From positions 1 through 64,000 of the forward strand of contig NZ_SLWW01000012.1 of assembly GCF_004342445.1 (NCBI RefSeq): a stretch of DNA of 64,000 nt. The letters are read 5' to 3'. The notes below the pieces were generated by a model, which saw only the letters and a list, made by a program, of their open reading frames with translations, ran no database searches and was not told where the DNA came from. The position numbers and the translations under genes were made by a program. Of this stretch, positions 46,417-55,823 are shown piece by piece (the first letter of the stretch is position 1; each line of letters begins with the position of its first letter). Source of the stretch: Rhodovulum euryhalinum. GTDB lineage: Bacteria > Pseudomonadota > Alphaproteobacteria > Rhodobacterales > Rhodobacteraceae.

Positions 46417-49400
46417 CTATTCCGCAGGAACCGCGCGTTCCTCAATGCCCAGCGGGTGGGTCAGGTGCGGCAGCATCTCGCGCGGGCAGACCTGCAGGAA
46501 GTTGCCCTTTTCCAGATCCCAGTGGTCCAGGATGTCGCGTGCCCGGCGGCTGCCGGTTTCCTCGGCATGGCGCGCGATCAGGCCCTTCAGCTCGGCCTCC
46601 CAGTGCTGGACGCTGATCCGGCAGGTCAGCAGCGTTTCCATGTTCATCAGGTCGGCGGCCACCCCCTCGGGGTCGTAGAGATAGGCCATGCCCCCGGTCA
46701 TCCCGGCGCCGAAGTTCGCGCCGATCCGGCCAAGGATCACCGCGACGCCGCCGGTCATGTATTCGCACCCGTTCGAGCCGCAGCCCTCGACCACCACCTT
46801 GGCGCCCGAGTTCCGCACAGCGAAGCGTTCACCCGCCCGCCCGAGGGCGAACAGGTACCCGTCGGTCGCGCCATACAGCACCGTGTTGCCGATGATGGTG
46901 TTCTCGGCCGGGTCCAGCGGTGTGTAGAGCGGCGGGCGCACCACGATGGTCGCCCCCGACAGGCCCTTGCCGACATAGTCGTTGGCATCGCCCGCCACGA
47001 TCAGCTTCAGCCCCGGCGCCCCGAACGCGCCCAGCGACTGCCCGGCGCTGCCCGCCAGCTTGACCGTCAGGTGGTCGGGCTGCAACTTGTTGCGCATCCC
47101 GAACTTGGTGACGATGTGGCTGGACACTCGCGTGCCGATGGACCGGTGCGTGTTGCGCACCGCATAGCTCACCTGCATCTTCTCGCCTTCCTCGAAGAAG
47201 CGGTGCGCATCGCGCAGGATCTCGGCGTCCAGCGTGTCGGGCACCGGGTTTCGCGGCCGCGACCGGTCCAGCCGCGGCCGGTCGTTGGCATCGACCTGAA
47301 TCAGCAGCGGGTTCAGGTCCAGATCGTCCAGGTGCGCCGAGCCGCGGCTGACCTGCGCCAGCAGGTCGGTGCGCCCGATCACCTCGTCCATTGACCGCGC
47401 GCCGATCTGGGACAGGATCTCGCGCACCTCCTGGGCGTAGAAGGTAATCAGGTTCACCACCTTGTCGGCATTGCCGGTGAACTTGGCGCGCAGTTTCGGA
47501 TCCTGGGTGCAGACGCCCACCGGACAGGTGTTCGACTGGCATTGCCGGACCATGATGCAGCCCATCGCGATCAGCGCGGCGGTGCCGATGCCGTATTCCT
47601 CGGCCCCCATCATCGCCGCCATGACGATGTCGCGCCCCGTGCGCAGACCGCCATCGGTGCGCAGTGTCACCCGCTCGCGCAGGTTGTTCATCGACAGCAC
47701 CTGATGCGCCTCGGTCAGGCCCATTTCCCACGGCAGGCCCGCATACTTGATCGACGTGGCAGGCGACGCGCCCGTGCCGCCATTGTGACCAGAGATCAGG
47801 ATCACGTCGGCCTTGGCCTTGGCCACGCCCGCCGCAATGGTGCCCACACCGGAAGAGGCTACCAGCTTGACCGTTACCTTGCAGCGCGGGTTGATCTGTT
47901 TCAGGTCATAGATCAGCTGCGCCAAGTCCTCGATCGAGTAGATGTCGTGGTGCGGCGGGGGACTGATCAGCGTCACGCCCTTGGTCGAGTGGCGCAACCG
48001 CGCGATCAGGTCGGTGACCTTCATCCCCGGCAGCTGGCCGCCCTCGCCGGGCTTGGCGCCCTGGGCCACCTTGATCTCCAGCTCTTCGCAGGCGTTCAGG
48101 TATTCCGCCGTCACGCCGAACCGACCGCTCGCCACCTGCTTGATCTTGGCCGAGGGGTTGTCGCCGTTCGGTTCGGGGTGGAAATGCGCCGGATCCTCGC
48201 CGCCCTCGCCCGAGTCGGACTTCGCGCCGATCCGGTTCATCGCCACGTTCAGGGTCTTGTGCGCCTCGGGCGACAGCGCGCCCAGCGACATGCCCGGCGT
48301 CACGAAGCGTTTGCGGATCGAGGTGATCGATTCCACCTCTTCGATCGGGATCGGCTTGCCAATGGGCTTGATGTCCAGCAGATCGCGCAGGTGGATCGGC
48401 GGGTTTGCCCGCATCGCGGCCGAGAACTGCTTCCACATCTCGAAGGACGCAGTATCGCAGGCCTTCTGGAGAATCGCCATCGTCCTGGCTTCCCAGGCAT
48501 GGGTCTCGCCGGTGCGCCGCGCCTTGTAGAAGCCGCCGATCGGCAGCACGTCGCGCCCGCCGCGCCAGCCCAGCCGGTGCACCTCCTCCAGCTTGCGCTG
48601 GATGCCGGTGACGCCGATCCCCGAGATCCGCGAATGCATGCCGGGGAAGTATTCCGCGCACATCGCGCGGCTCAGGCCCACCGCCTCGAAGTTCAGCCCG
48701 CCGCGATAGGACGAGATCACCGAGATGCCCATCTTGGACATGATCTTGAGCAGGCCCAGGTCGATCGCCTTGCGGTAATGCGCCACCGCCTCGGTCAGCG
48801 AACAGTCCAGCAGGCCGCGCCGGATCCGGTCGGCCATCGTGTCCTCGGCCAGATAAGCGTTCACCGTGGTCGCGCCACAGCCGATCAGCACCGCGAAGTA
48901 ATGCGGGTCGATGCATTCGGCCGAGCGCACGTTGACCGAGGTAAAGGTCCGCAGGCCTTTGCGCGTCAGCCAGCTGTGCACCGCCGACGTCGCCAGGATC
49001 ATCGGCATCGGCACCCGGTCCTCGTTCTGGTGCTGGTCGGTCAGCACCAGATGCCCCGAGCCCGAGCGCACCGCATCCTCGGCCTCGGCGCGGATCCGCG
49101 CCAGCGCGTCGCGCAGGGCATCGGGCCCCGCGCCCGCAGGGAAGGTGCAGTCAATCTCGGTCATCGGCACCACGAACTGGCGCACCAGTTCGTCGAACTG
49201 CGCGTTGCCCAGGAACGGGCTCTCCAGGATGATGATCCGGGTCTGGCTGCCATCCTCGTCCAGCACGTTGCGCAGGTTGCCGAACCGCGTCTTCAGGCTC
49301 ATCACCCGGTATTCGCGCAAGCTGTCGATCGGCGGGTTGGTCACCTGGCTGAAATTCTGCCGGAAGAAATGGCTCAGCGGCCGGTACTTCTCGGACAGCA

Positions 49401-50955
49401 CGGCGCTGGGCGTGTCGTCGCCCATGGACGCGATCGCCTCCTTGCCGTCCTCGGCCATCGGCGCCAGGATCGACTCGATCTCCTCGATGGTAAAGCCCGC
49501 CGCGATCTGCCGCTTGCGCAGTTCGCCGCCCTCGAACAGCGGCTTCTCGTCCACCTGCGACAGGCTCTCGTCCAGTTCATGCACCTTTTCCAGCCACTCG
49601 CCAAAGGGCTGGCTGGCGGCCATCAGGTCCTTCAGTTCGGAATCGCGGAACAGCTTGCCCTCGCGCATGTCGACCGCGATCATCTGCCCCGGGCCCAGCG
49701 CGCCCTTTTCGCGCACGCTGGCCTCATCGGTCGGCACCATCCCGATTTCCGACCCCGCGATCAGCAGACCGTCGCCGGTCACCACATAGCGCATCGGCCG
49801 CAGCCCGTTGCGGTCCAGCCCGCCGCAGACCCAGCGCCCGTCGGTCATGGCCAGCGCAGCGGGGCCGTCCCAGGGCTCCATCACGCTGTTGACATAGGCA
49901 TACATGTCGCGCCAGGGCTTGGGCAGTTCGACGGCCGCCTGCGACCAGGCCTCGGGCACCAGCATGGTCTTGGCCATTGGCGCGTTGCGCCCCGCCCGCA
50001 CCAGCACCTCGAACACGGAATCGAGCGCCGCCGAGTCCGAGGACCCCTGCGCCACGATCGGCTTGATGTCCTCGGCCAGATCGCCGAAGGCCGACGACGC
50101 CATCCTTATCTCGTGGCTCTTCAGCCAGTTCAGGTTGCCCTTCAGCGTGTTGATCTCGCCGTTGTGGGCGAGCATCCGGAACGGCTGGGCCAGCCACCAT
50201 TGCGGGAAGGTGTTGGTCGAATAGCGCTGGTGGTAGATCGCGAAGGCGGACTGAAAGCGTTCGTCCTGCAGGTCGGGATAGAACTCGGCCACCTGCTCAG
50301 CCAGCATCATCCCCTTGTAGATCACGCTGCGGCAGGACAGCGAACAGATGTAGAGCGAGGGCACCTGCGCCGCGGCGGATGCCTTCTCGATCCGGCGGCG
50401 GATGACATAAAGCTCGCGCTCGAACGTCTCTTCGTCCACGCCCTTGGAATTCGAGATCAGGATCTGCTCGATCTCGGGACGGGTCGCGTTGGCCTTCTCG
50501 CCCAGCACCTCGGTATTCACCGGGACGTGGCGCCAGCCGTAGATGTAGTACCCCATCCGCAGGACTTCGGTCTCGACGATGGTCCGGCAGACCTCCTGCG
50601 CGCCGAAATCGGTGCGCGGCAGGAACACCTGGCCCACCGCGATCAGCCGGTCGGGATGGGGTTCGTGCCCGGTGCGCCGGATCTGGTCATAGAAGAAGGG
50701 CGCCGGGATCTGCACATGGATGCCCGCGCCGTCGCCGGTCTTGCCGTCGGCATCCACCGCGCCGCGGTGCCACACCGCCTTCAGCGCGTCGATGCCGTTC
50801 TCGACCACCTTGCGCGACGGCTTGCCGTCGATCGCGACGACCAGGCCGACCCCACAAGAGGCATGCTCGTCATCGGGGCGGTAAAGACCCTGTTCCGCCA
50901 CAAAGGCGCGTTTCGCCTCTTCGCGGGCCACCCAGTCGGAATCGTATTTGGTCAT
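46417..50955 (-). CDS. gltB: Glutamate synthase (NADPH) large subunit
   Basis: The 1512-residue subunit makes glutamate from glutamine and 2-oxoglutarate. A short propeptide ends at the catalytic Cys34 (HASCGVGLV) of the class II amidotransferase domain. The FMN synthase domain holds GEGGEDPAHFHPE and the 3Fe-4S cysteines in MVRQCQSNTCPVGVC. A C-terminal GXGXG beta helix ends the chain. Its ATG overlaps the GFA gene stop. The small subunit lies upstream, past that gene. Confidence 0.98.
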   Translation of the reverse strand: MTKYDSDWVAREEAKRAFVAEQGLYRPDDEHASCGVGLVVAIDGKPSRKVVENGIDALKAVWHRGAVDADGKTGDGAGIHVQIPAPFFYDQIRRTGHEPHPDRLIAVGQVFLPRTDFGAQEVCRTIVETEVLRMGYYIYGWRHVPVNTEVLGEKANATRPEIEQILISNSKGVDEETFERELYVIRRRIEKASAAAQVPSLYICSLSCRSVIYKGMMLAEQVAEFYPDLQDERFQSAFAIYHQRYSTNTFPQWWLAQPFRMLAHNGEINTLKGNLNWLKSHEIRMASSAFGDLAEDIKPIVAQGSSDSAALDSVFEVLVRAGRNAPMAKTMLVPEAWSQAAVELPKPWRDMYAYVNSVMEPWDGPAALAMTDGRWVCGGLDRNGLRPMRYVVTGDGLLIAGSEIGMVPTDEASVREKGALGPGQMIAVDMREGKLFRDSELKDLMAASQPFGEWLEKVHELDESLSQVDEKPLFEGGELRKRQIAAGFTIEEIESILAPMAEDGKEAIASMGDDTPSAVLSEKYRPLSHFFRQNFSQVTNPPIDSLREYRVMSLKTRFGNLRNVLDEDGSQTRIIILESPFLGNAQFDELVRQFVVPMTEIDCTFPAGAGPDALRDALARIRAEAEDAVRSGSGHLVLTDQHQNEDRVPMPMILATSAVHSWLTRKGLRTFTSVNVRSAECIDPHYFAVLIGCGATTVNAYLAEDTMADRIRRGLLDCSLTEAVAHYRKAIDLGLLKIMSKMGISVISSYRGGLNFEAVGLSRAMCAEYFPGMHSRISGIGVTGIQRKLEEVHRLGWRGGRDVLPIGGFYKARRTGETHAWEARTMAILQKACDTASFEMWKQFSAAMRANPPIHLRDLLDIKPIGKPIPIEEVESITSIRKRFVTPGMSLGALSPEAHKTLNVAMNRIGAKSDSGEGGEDPAHFHPEPNGDNPSAKIKQVASGRFGVTAEYLNACEELEIKVAQGAKPGEGGQLPGMKVTDLIARLRHSTKGVTLISPPPHHDIYSIEDLAQLIYDLKQINPRCKVTVKLVASSGVGTIAAGVAKAKADVILISGHNGGTGASPATSIKYAGLPWEMGLTEAHQVLSMNNLRERVTLRTDGGLRTGRDIVMAAMMGAEEYGIGTAALIAMGCIMVRQCQSNTCPVGVCTQDPKLRAKFTGNADKVVNLITFYAQEVREILSQIGARSMDEVIGRTDLLAQVSRGSAHLDDLDLNPLLIQVDANDRPRLDRSRPRNPVPDTLDAEILRDAHRFFEEGEKMQVSYAVRNTHRSIGTRVSSHIVTKFGMRNKLQPDHLTVKLAGSAGQSLGAFGAPGLKLIVAGDANDYVGKGLSGATIVVRPPLYTPLDPAENTIIGNTVLYGATDGYLFALGRAGERFAVRNSGAKVVVEGCGSNGCEYMTGGVAVILGRIGANFGAGMTGGMAYLYDPEGVAADLMNMETLLTCRISVQHWEAELKGLIARHAEETGSRRARDILDHWDLEKGNFLQVCPREMLPHLTHPLGIEERAVPAE

Positions 50956-51386
50956 CGTGCATCTCCCTCGATGAAGGGGTGTGAAGCTTCGTAGTCGGCG
51001 CGGCTGATCCGCGCGTGCGATCCTTGCAGCCGGACCGCGGCGAAGGCCCGGTCGGCATAGACCTCGTGGTTCAGCGGAAAGCCTGATGCCGCCTCGAACA
51101 GGCCGGGCATCAGGTCATAGCCTTCGCGGTCGTCGCGGATCCACAGGTGGGTGCCGCAGACCGGGCAGAAGGCGCGTTCGGCGAAGGGCGACGACCTGTA
51201 GGTCCGGACCTCGCCGGTGACATGGACATCCGTTGGCGCGGCGTCGAGGCACCAGATCGCCGCCCCGGACCAGCGCCGGCAGACCGAGCAATGGCAGGCC
51301 GAGACCGATGATGCCCGGGGCACGGCGCTGATGTGCACCGCACCGCAGAGGCAATGTCCGTCCAGTGGCGTGGTCCGCGTGGTCAT
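50952..51386 (-). CDS. GFA family zinc protein (Gfa-like)
   Basis: The 144-residue product has the GFA (glutathione-dependent formaldehyde-activating) zinc ligands: HCLCGAV, CHCSVCRR and CPVCGTHLW. The family name is historic and the activity of most members is unproven. It lies between gltD and gltB and overlaps gltB by four bases, so translation is coupled. Confidence 0.88.
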   Translation of the reverse strand: MTTRTTPLDGHCLCGAVHISAVPRASSVSACHCSVCRRWSGAAIWCLDAAPTDVHVTGEVRTYRSSPFAERAFCPVCGTHLWIRDDREGYDLMPGLFEAASGFPLNHEVYADRAFAAVRLQGSHARISRADYEASHPFIEGDAR

Positions 51387-51508
51387 CTTTCCTCAACGCT
51401 CCGGGTCAGGGATGCTGTCCTGTCGTTCCGTCGATCGTCGCGGGCGTCGGAAAAAAGTCCGATGAAATTCCGATTTGCCCGCTTCCTATGCAATCGCCTC
51501 CGGCGCCG

Positions 51509-52942
51509 TCACTCGGCCGCGACCTGCGCGGGCTGGTTCAGGTAGGCCAGGATGCTGTCGGCTGCCTCGCGCCCGTCCCGGATCGCCCAGACCACCAGAC
51601 TGGCCCCGCGCACGATGTCGCCCACCGCATAGACGCCCGGCAGGCTGGTTTCGTGGCTGCGAAAATCGGCCTTGATGGTGCCCCAGCGGGTCACTTCCAG
51701 CGCGGCCTCGCCCCACAGCGCCGGCAGATCCTCGGGCTCGAAGCCCAGCGCCTTGATGACCAGGTCGGCGGGTTCGACGTAATCCGCGCCCTCGATCACC
51801 TCGGGGCTCTGGCGGCCGGTGACATCCGGCGGGCCCAGCCGCATCTTCTGCACCATGACGCCTTCGACCGGATCGCCGGCAAAGCCGTTGGGCGCGGTCA
51901 GCCAGACGAATTCGACGCCCTCTTCCTCGGCATTCTGCACCTCGCGCTGTGACCCCGGCATGTTCGCCCGGTCGCGGCGATAAAGGCATTTCACCGATCG
52001 CGCGCCCTGCCGGATCGCCGTGCGCACGCAATCCATCGCGGTATCGCCGCCGCCGATCACCACGACGCGCTTGCCGTTCGCGTTCAACTCGCCCGACTCG
52101 AATTCCGGCACGCTGTCGCCGAACCCCACCCGGTTCGAGGTGGTCAGATAGTCGATGGCGCGCACGATGCCCTGCGCACCCACGCCCGGCGCCTGCATCA
52201 CGCGCGACTTGTAGACGCCGGTGGCGATCAGCACCGCGTCATGCTTGCCGCGGATCGCGTCAAAGCTGATGTCCTCGCCCACGTTGCAGTTCAGCACGAA
52301 CTCGACGCCGCCCTGTTCCAGCTGCTGCACGCGGCGCATCACCACGTCCTTTTCCAGCTTGAAGCCCGGGATGCCATAGGTCAGCAGCCCGCCCGCGCGG
52401 TCATGGCGGTCATAGACGGTGACCTGAAGGCCCGCCCGGCGCAGGACATCCGCCGCCGCTAGCCCGCCGGGCCCGGCGCCGATGATGCCGACGCTTTCGG
52501 GCCGCTCGGCCGCAGGCGCGATGGGCTGGACCCAGCCGTTATCCCAGGCGGTGTCGGTGATGTATTTCTCGACCGCGCCGATCGTGACCGTGCCGTGGCC
52601 CGACTGTTCGATCACGCAATTGCCTTCGCACAGCCGGTCCTGCGGGCAGATGCGGCCGCAGATCTCGGGGAAGGTGTTGGTGGCCTGGCTCAGTTCATAG
52701 GCCTCTTGCAGGCGACCCTCGGCGGTCAGGCGCAGCCAGTCGGGGATGTTGTTGTGCAGCGGGCAATGGGTCTGGCAATAGGGCACGCCGCATTGGCTGC
52801 ACCGCGCGGCCTGCTCGGCGGCCTTGTCGGCGGCGTACTCGGCGTAAATCTCGTGGAAATCATGCGCGCGCGAGTCTGCCTCCCGCTTTTCGGGGGTTTC
52901 CTTGGCGACGCTGACGAACTGAAGCATCGGACGCTTCGACAT
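51509..52942 (-). CDS. gltD: Glutamate synthase (NADPH) small subunit
   Basis: The 477-residue flavoprotein passes electrons from NADPH to GltB. N-terminal cysteines CSQCGVPYCQTHCP bind 4Fe-4S clusters with CGRICPQDRLCEGNC. FAD (GAGPGGLAAADVL) and NADPH (VVIGGGDTAMDCVRTA) binding loops follow. It is the first gene of gltD-GFA-gltB. Confidence 0.97.
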   Translation of the reverse strand: MSKRPMLQFVSVAKETPEKREADSRAHDFHEIYAEYAADKAAEQAARCSQCGVPYCQTHCPLHNNIPDWLRLTAEGRLQEAYELSQATNTFPEICGRICPQDRLCEGNCVIEQSGHGTVTIGAVEKYITDTAWDNGWVQPIAPAAERPESVGIIGAGPGGLAAADVLRRAGLQVTVYDRHDRAGGLLTYGIPGFKLEKDVVMRRVQQLEQGGVEFVLNCNVGEDISFDAIRGKHDAVLIATGVYKSRVMQAPGVGAQGIVRAIDYLTTSNRVGFGDSVPEFESGELNANGKRVVVIGGGDTAMDCVRTAIRQGARSVKCLYRRDRANMPGSQREVQNAEEEGVEFVWLTAPNGFAGDPVEGVMVQKMRLGPPDVTGRQSPEVIEGADYVEPADLVIKALGFEPEDLPALWGEAALEVTRWGTIKADFRSHETSLPGVYAVGDIVRGASLVVWAIRDGREAADSILAYLNQPAQVAAE

Positions 52943-53170
52943 GGCTGGCTCCCTGCGGGCGGACTCGTCCCTTCGACGCGGTTCTATACGTGCGTTCCGG
53001 GGGAATTGAAAGTCACAATTGCTGACCTAATTGCGTTTTTCTTTCCCGCCCTTTCCGCCCGGGCTCCGGCCGACCCTCCCTTTTAGGTAACACAATATGA
53101 CCTTTCCCCGACCTTCTCATTCCAAATCAACTCCCTATGCTGACAGCGATTCCGATCAGGGCCAGGTGCA
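52943..53170. other. Divergent promoter region between gltD and uppP
   Basis: This gap of 228 bases is AT-richer than its surroundings (AATTGAAAGTCACAATTG near 53007, TTTTAGGTAACACAATATG near 53082). It must contain promoters for both genes, but I see no confident hexamers. Lrp- or NtrC-type sites cannot be decided by eye. Confidence 0.4.
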
Positions 53171-53974
53171 ATGGAACTCTACAACCTTCTGCTCATCGCC
53201 GTGATCCAGGGGATCACCGAATTCCTGCCGATCTCGTCTTCCGGCCACCTGATCCTCTTGCCGCATCTGACCGGCGCCGCAGACCAGGGACAGGTCATCG
53301 ACGTGGCGGTGCATGTCGGCACGCTGGGCGCGGTGATCCTCTATTTCCGCAAGGACACGATGCTGGCGGTCGCGGGGCTTGGCCATGTGCTGCGCGGGCA
53401 GATCGACACGCCCGGCGCCTTCCTCGCGCTGTGCCTGATCGTCGCGACCCTGCCGGTGATCGTGGCCGGGCTGATCCTGGAACTGACCGGGCTGGACGAG
53501 GCGTTGCGCAGCATGGCGGTGATCGGCTGGACGATGCTGGTCTTCGGTATCGTGCTGTGGTGGGTCGACACGCGGTCGCCGCAGATCCGCACGGCCCCGC
53601 AATGGACCCTGCGACATGCCGTGATCATGGGGCTCTGGCAAGCCGTGGCGCTGATCCCGGGCACCTCGCGCTCGGGGATCACCATCACCGCGGCGCGGGC
53701 GCTGGGCTATGATCGCGTGGGGGCGGCGCGGCTGTCGATGCTGATGTCGATCCCGACGATCGCGGCCTCGGGGCTCTTGCTGGGCGGCGAGGTGATCCTG
53801 GACGCCGATCTCGCCATGGCGCGCGACGGCGCCATCGCCGCCGGGTTCGCCTTTGTCTCGGCGCTGGCCGCGCTGGCGGCGATGATGCGGCTGGCCCGCT
53901 CGATCAGCTTTACGCCCTACGTCGTCTACCGGGTGGTGCTGGGCGTCGTGCTGCTCTGGGTTGCCTACACCTAG
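53171..53974 (+). CDS. uppP: Undecaprenyl-diphosphatase
   Basis: The 267-residue membrane enzyme recycles the lipid carrier for peptidoglycan. Both active-site motifs are present: QGITEFLPISSSGHL near residue 13 and PGTSRSGITI. The stop codon shares the bases CTAG with the stop of the convergent gene. Confidence 0.97.
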   Translation: MELYNLLLIAVIQGITEFLPISSSGHLILLPHLTGAADQGQVIDVAVHVGTLGAVILYFRKDTMLAVAGLGHVLRGQIDTPGAFLALCLIVATLPVIVAGLILELTGLDEALRSMAVIGWTMLVFGIVLWWVDTRSPQIRTAPQWTLRHAVIMGLWQAVALIPGTSRSGITITAARALGYDRVGAARLSMLMSIPTIAASGLLLGGEVILDADLAMARDGAIAAGFAFVSALAALAAMMRLARSISFTPYVVYRVVLGVVLLWVAYT

Positions 53975-54957
53975 GACCGCAGGCGCCTGGCCGATTCCCG
54001 GATCTCGTGGAACTGACCCGACGGCCGATAGCGCCACAGATATTCCGGCAGCACCGCCTCGATCGCGACCGGCTCGATACCCAGTTCGGCAAGGCCCGGC
54101 ATGTCCTTGCCCACCACGTTGTCCAGCGCAAGGTTCGTCACCTGGTCGCGGGTCAGGATCGTGTTTGTGAACAGCCCCAGCGACAACCGCTGCAACAGGT
54201 CGAACAGGGTTCCCATCACGGCCGAGACCGCCAGCGGCAGGTTCAGCACGATCCGGTTCCGCCGACCGATCACCTCGAGCATCGTCTCCATCAACTCGGC
54301 AAAGCTCCGAACCTCGGGCCCGCCCAGTTCATAGACCCCCGGCGCGGCCTCGCCGGTCACGCCCAGGACAGCGGCCCGCGCCACGTCGTCGACATAAACC
54401 GGCTGGAAAAGGGTATTGCCGCCGGTCACGGGAAGGACCGGGGCAAAGCGCGCCATCGAGGCGAAGCGGTTGAAGAACTGGTCCTCGGGGCCGAAGATCA
54501 CCGAAGGCCGGAGGATCACGGCGGTCGGGAAATGCTCCAGCACGGCCTGCTCGCCCAGCCCCTTGGTCTCGGCATAGGTGCTTTTCGCATGGGGGTCGGC
54601 GCCGATGGCCGAGATGTGGACCAGCCGCCCGACACGCGCCTTCGCCGCCTCTTCGGCGACGTGCAGCGCGCCGTAATGCTGCACGAGGCCGAAGGTGTTT
54701 CGCCCGGTCTCGTTCAGGATGCCGACGCAGTTCACAACCGCATCCGCGCCTTTCAGCGCTGCGGCGACCGACTCGCGCTCGCGGATGTTGCACAGGATCG
54801 GCTCGACCTGGCCGACCGCGCCGTAGGTGCGCACGAACAGCGCCTCGTTCGGCCGCCGGACGGCCACGCGGACGCGCCAGCCCGCCTCGGCCATGCGCCG
54901 CGCGACATAGCGCCCGACAAAGCCCGAGCCCCCGAAAATCGTCACCAGACCGGACAT
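53971..54957 (-). CDS. Complex I NDUFA9-like NAD(P)-binding protein
   Basis: The start at 54957 follows GAGGGAGGC and gives 328 residues of the atypical SDR family. The nucleotide loop is IFGGSGFVGRYVARRM and the sequence then resembles the mitochondrial complex I subunit NDUFA9 (HISAIGADPHAKSTYAETKG, LRPSVIFGPEDQFFNRFASM). In alphaproteobacteria it is thought to associate with complex I; not shown here. Confidence 0.9.
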   Translation of the reverse strand: MSGLVTIFGGSGFVGRYVARRMAEAGWRVRVAVRRPNEALFVRTYGAVGQVEPILCNIRERESVAAALKGADAVVNCVGILNETGRNTFGLVQHYGALHVAEEAAKARVGRLVHISAIGADPHAKSTYAETKGLGEQAVLEHFPTAVILRPSVIFGPEDQFFNRFASMARFAPVLPVTGGNTLFQPVYVDDVARAAVLGVTGEAAPGVYELGGPEVRSFAELMETMLEVIGRRNRIVLNLPLAVSAVMGTLFDLLQRLSLGLFTNTILTRDQVTNLALDNVVGKDMPGLAELGIEPVAIEAVLPEYLWRYRPSGQFHEIRESARRLRS

Positions 54958-55094
54958 GGCAAGCCTCCCTCGCGAATTGCGCCCTGACCGCAAATATAGC
55001 TCGAAGCCCCCGCCCGCAACCCGCGCGGCGGTGAAGCGCGAATCGCCGTTGACACTCTACGCGGCGCTCTGTAAGTCACCGCCTCACGACACCT

Positions 55095-55181
55095 GCCCAG
55101 GTGGCGGAATTGGTAGACGCGCTGGTTTCAGGTACCAGTGGCTTAACGGCCGTGGAGGTTCGAGTCCTCTCCTGGGCACCA
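55095..55181 (+). tRNA. tRNA-Leu (anticodon CAG)
   Basis: An 87-nt cloverleaf with encoded CCA and a long variable arm. GCCCAGG pairs with CCTGGGC; the anticodon loop is TTCAGGT with CAG at 55129-55131. The T arm has GGTTCGAGTCC. Confidence 0.96.
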
Positions 55182-55204
55182 ACCCCTCAAGATCAGGGGC
55201 CTAA

Positions 55205-55816
55205 GTGGCGAATTTCCTTTACCAGAACGACCTTCCCGACGATCTCGATCTCGGGCCCGTCGTTGCCATCGACTGCGAGACGATGGGACTGAACCCTCAT
55301 CGCGACCGGCTGTGCGTGGTGCAGATGTCGGGCGGCGACGGCAACGCGCATCTCGTCCAGATCGCCAAGGGCCAGACCGCGGCGCCGAACCTGGCGCGGA
55401 TGCTGGCCGACCCGAAGGTGCTGAAGCTGTTCCATTTCGGCCGGTTCGACATCGCGGCGCTGATGAACGCCTTCGGTGTGGTCGCGGCGCCGGTCTACTG
55501 CACCAAGATCGCGTCGAAACTGGTGCGCACCTATACCGACCGGCACGGGCTGAAATACCTGCTGCAGGAATTGCTGAACGTCGACATCTCGAAACAGCAG
55601 CAAAGCTCGGACTGGGGGGCGGAAACGCTGACGGCGGCGCAACTCGACTACGCGGCGTCGGACGTGCTGCACCTGCACGCGCTCAAGGCCACGCTGGACG
55701 CGATGCTGGACCGCGAGGCGCGGATGGGCGTCGCGCAGGCCTGCTTCGACTTCCTGCCGGCGCGGGCGCGGCTTGACCTCGAAGGCTGGCCCGAGATCGA
55801 CATCTTCGCCCATTGA
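55205..55816 (+). CDS. rnd: Ribonuclease D (short form)
   Basis: The GTG at 55205 gives 203 residues of the DEDDy 3'-5' exonuclease: VAIDCETMGL, the second Asp in HFGRFDIAAL and the third in YAASDVLHLH. It lacks the HRDC domains of E. coli RNase D, as usual in alphaproteobacteria, and probably trims tRNA or small RNAs. It follows tRNA-Leu by 23 bases. Confidence 0.9.
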   Translation: MANFLYQNDLPDDLDLGPVVAIDCETMGLNPHRDRLCVVQMSGGDGNAHLVQIAKGQTAAPNLARMLADPKVLKLFHFGRFDIAALMNAFGVVAAPVYCTKIASKLVRTYTDRHGLKYLLQELLNVDISKQQQSSDWGAETLTAAQLDYAASDVLHLHALKATLDAMLDREARMGVAQACFDFLPARARLDLEGWPEIDIFAH

Positions 55817-55823
55817 GGCCCCC

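Noticed and set aside
47542-50994. Very long open frame (about 1150 codons) opposite gltB
   Set aside because: It is antisense to a certain gene, is rich in His/Arg/Gln as expected of a GC shadow frame, and has no domain.
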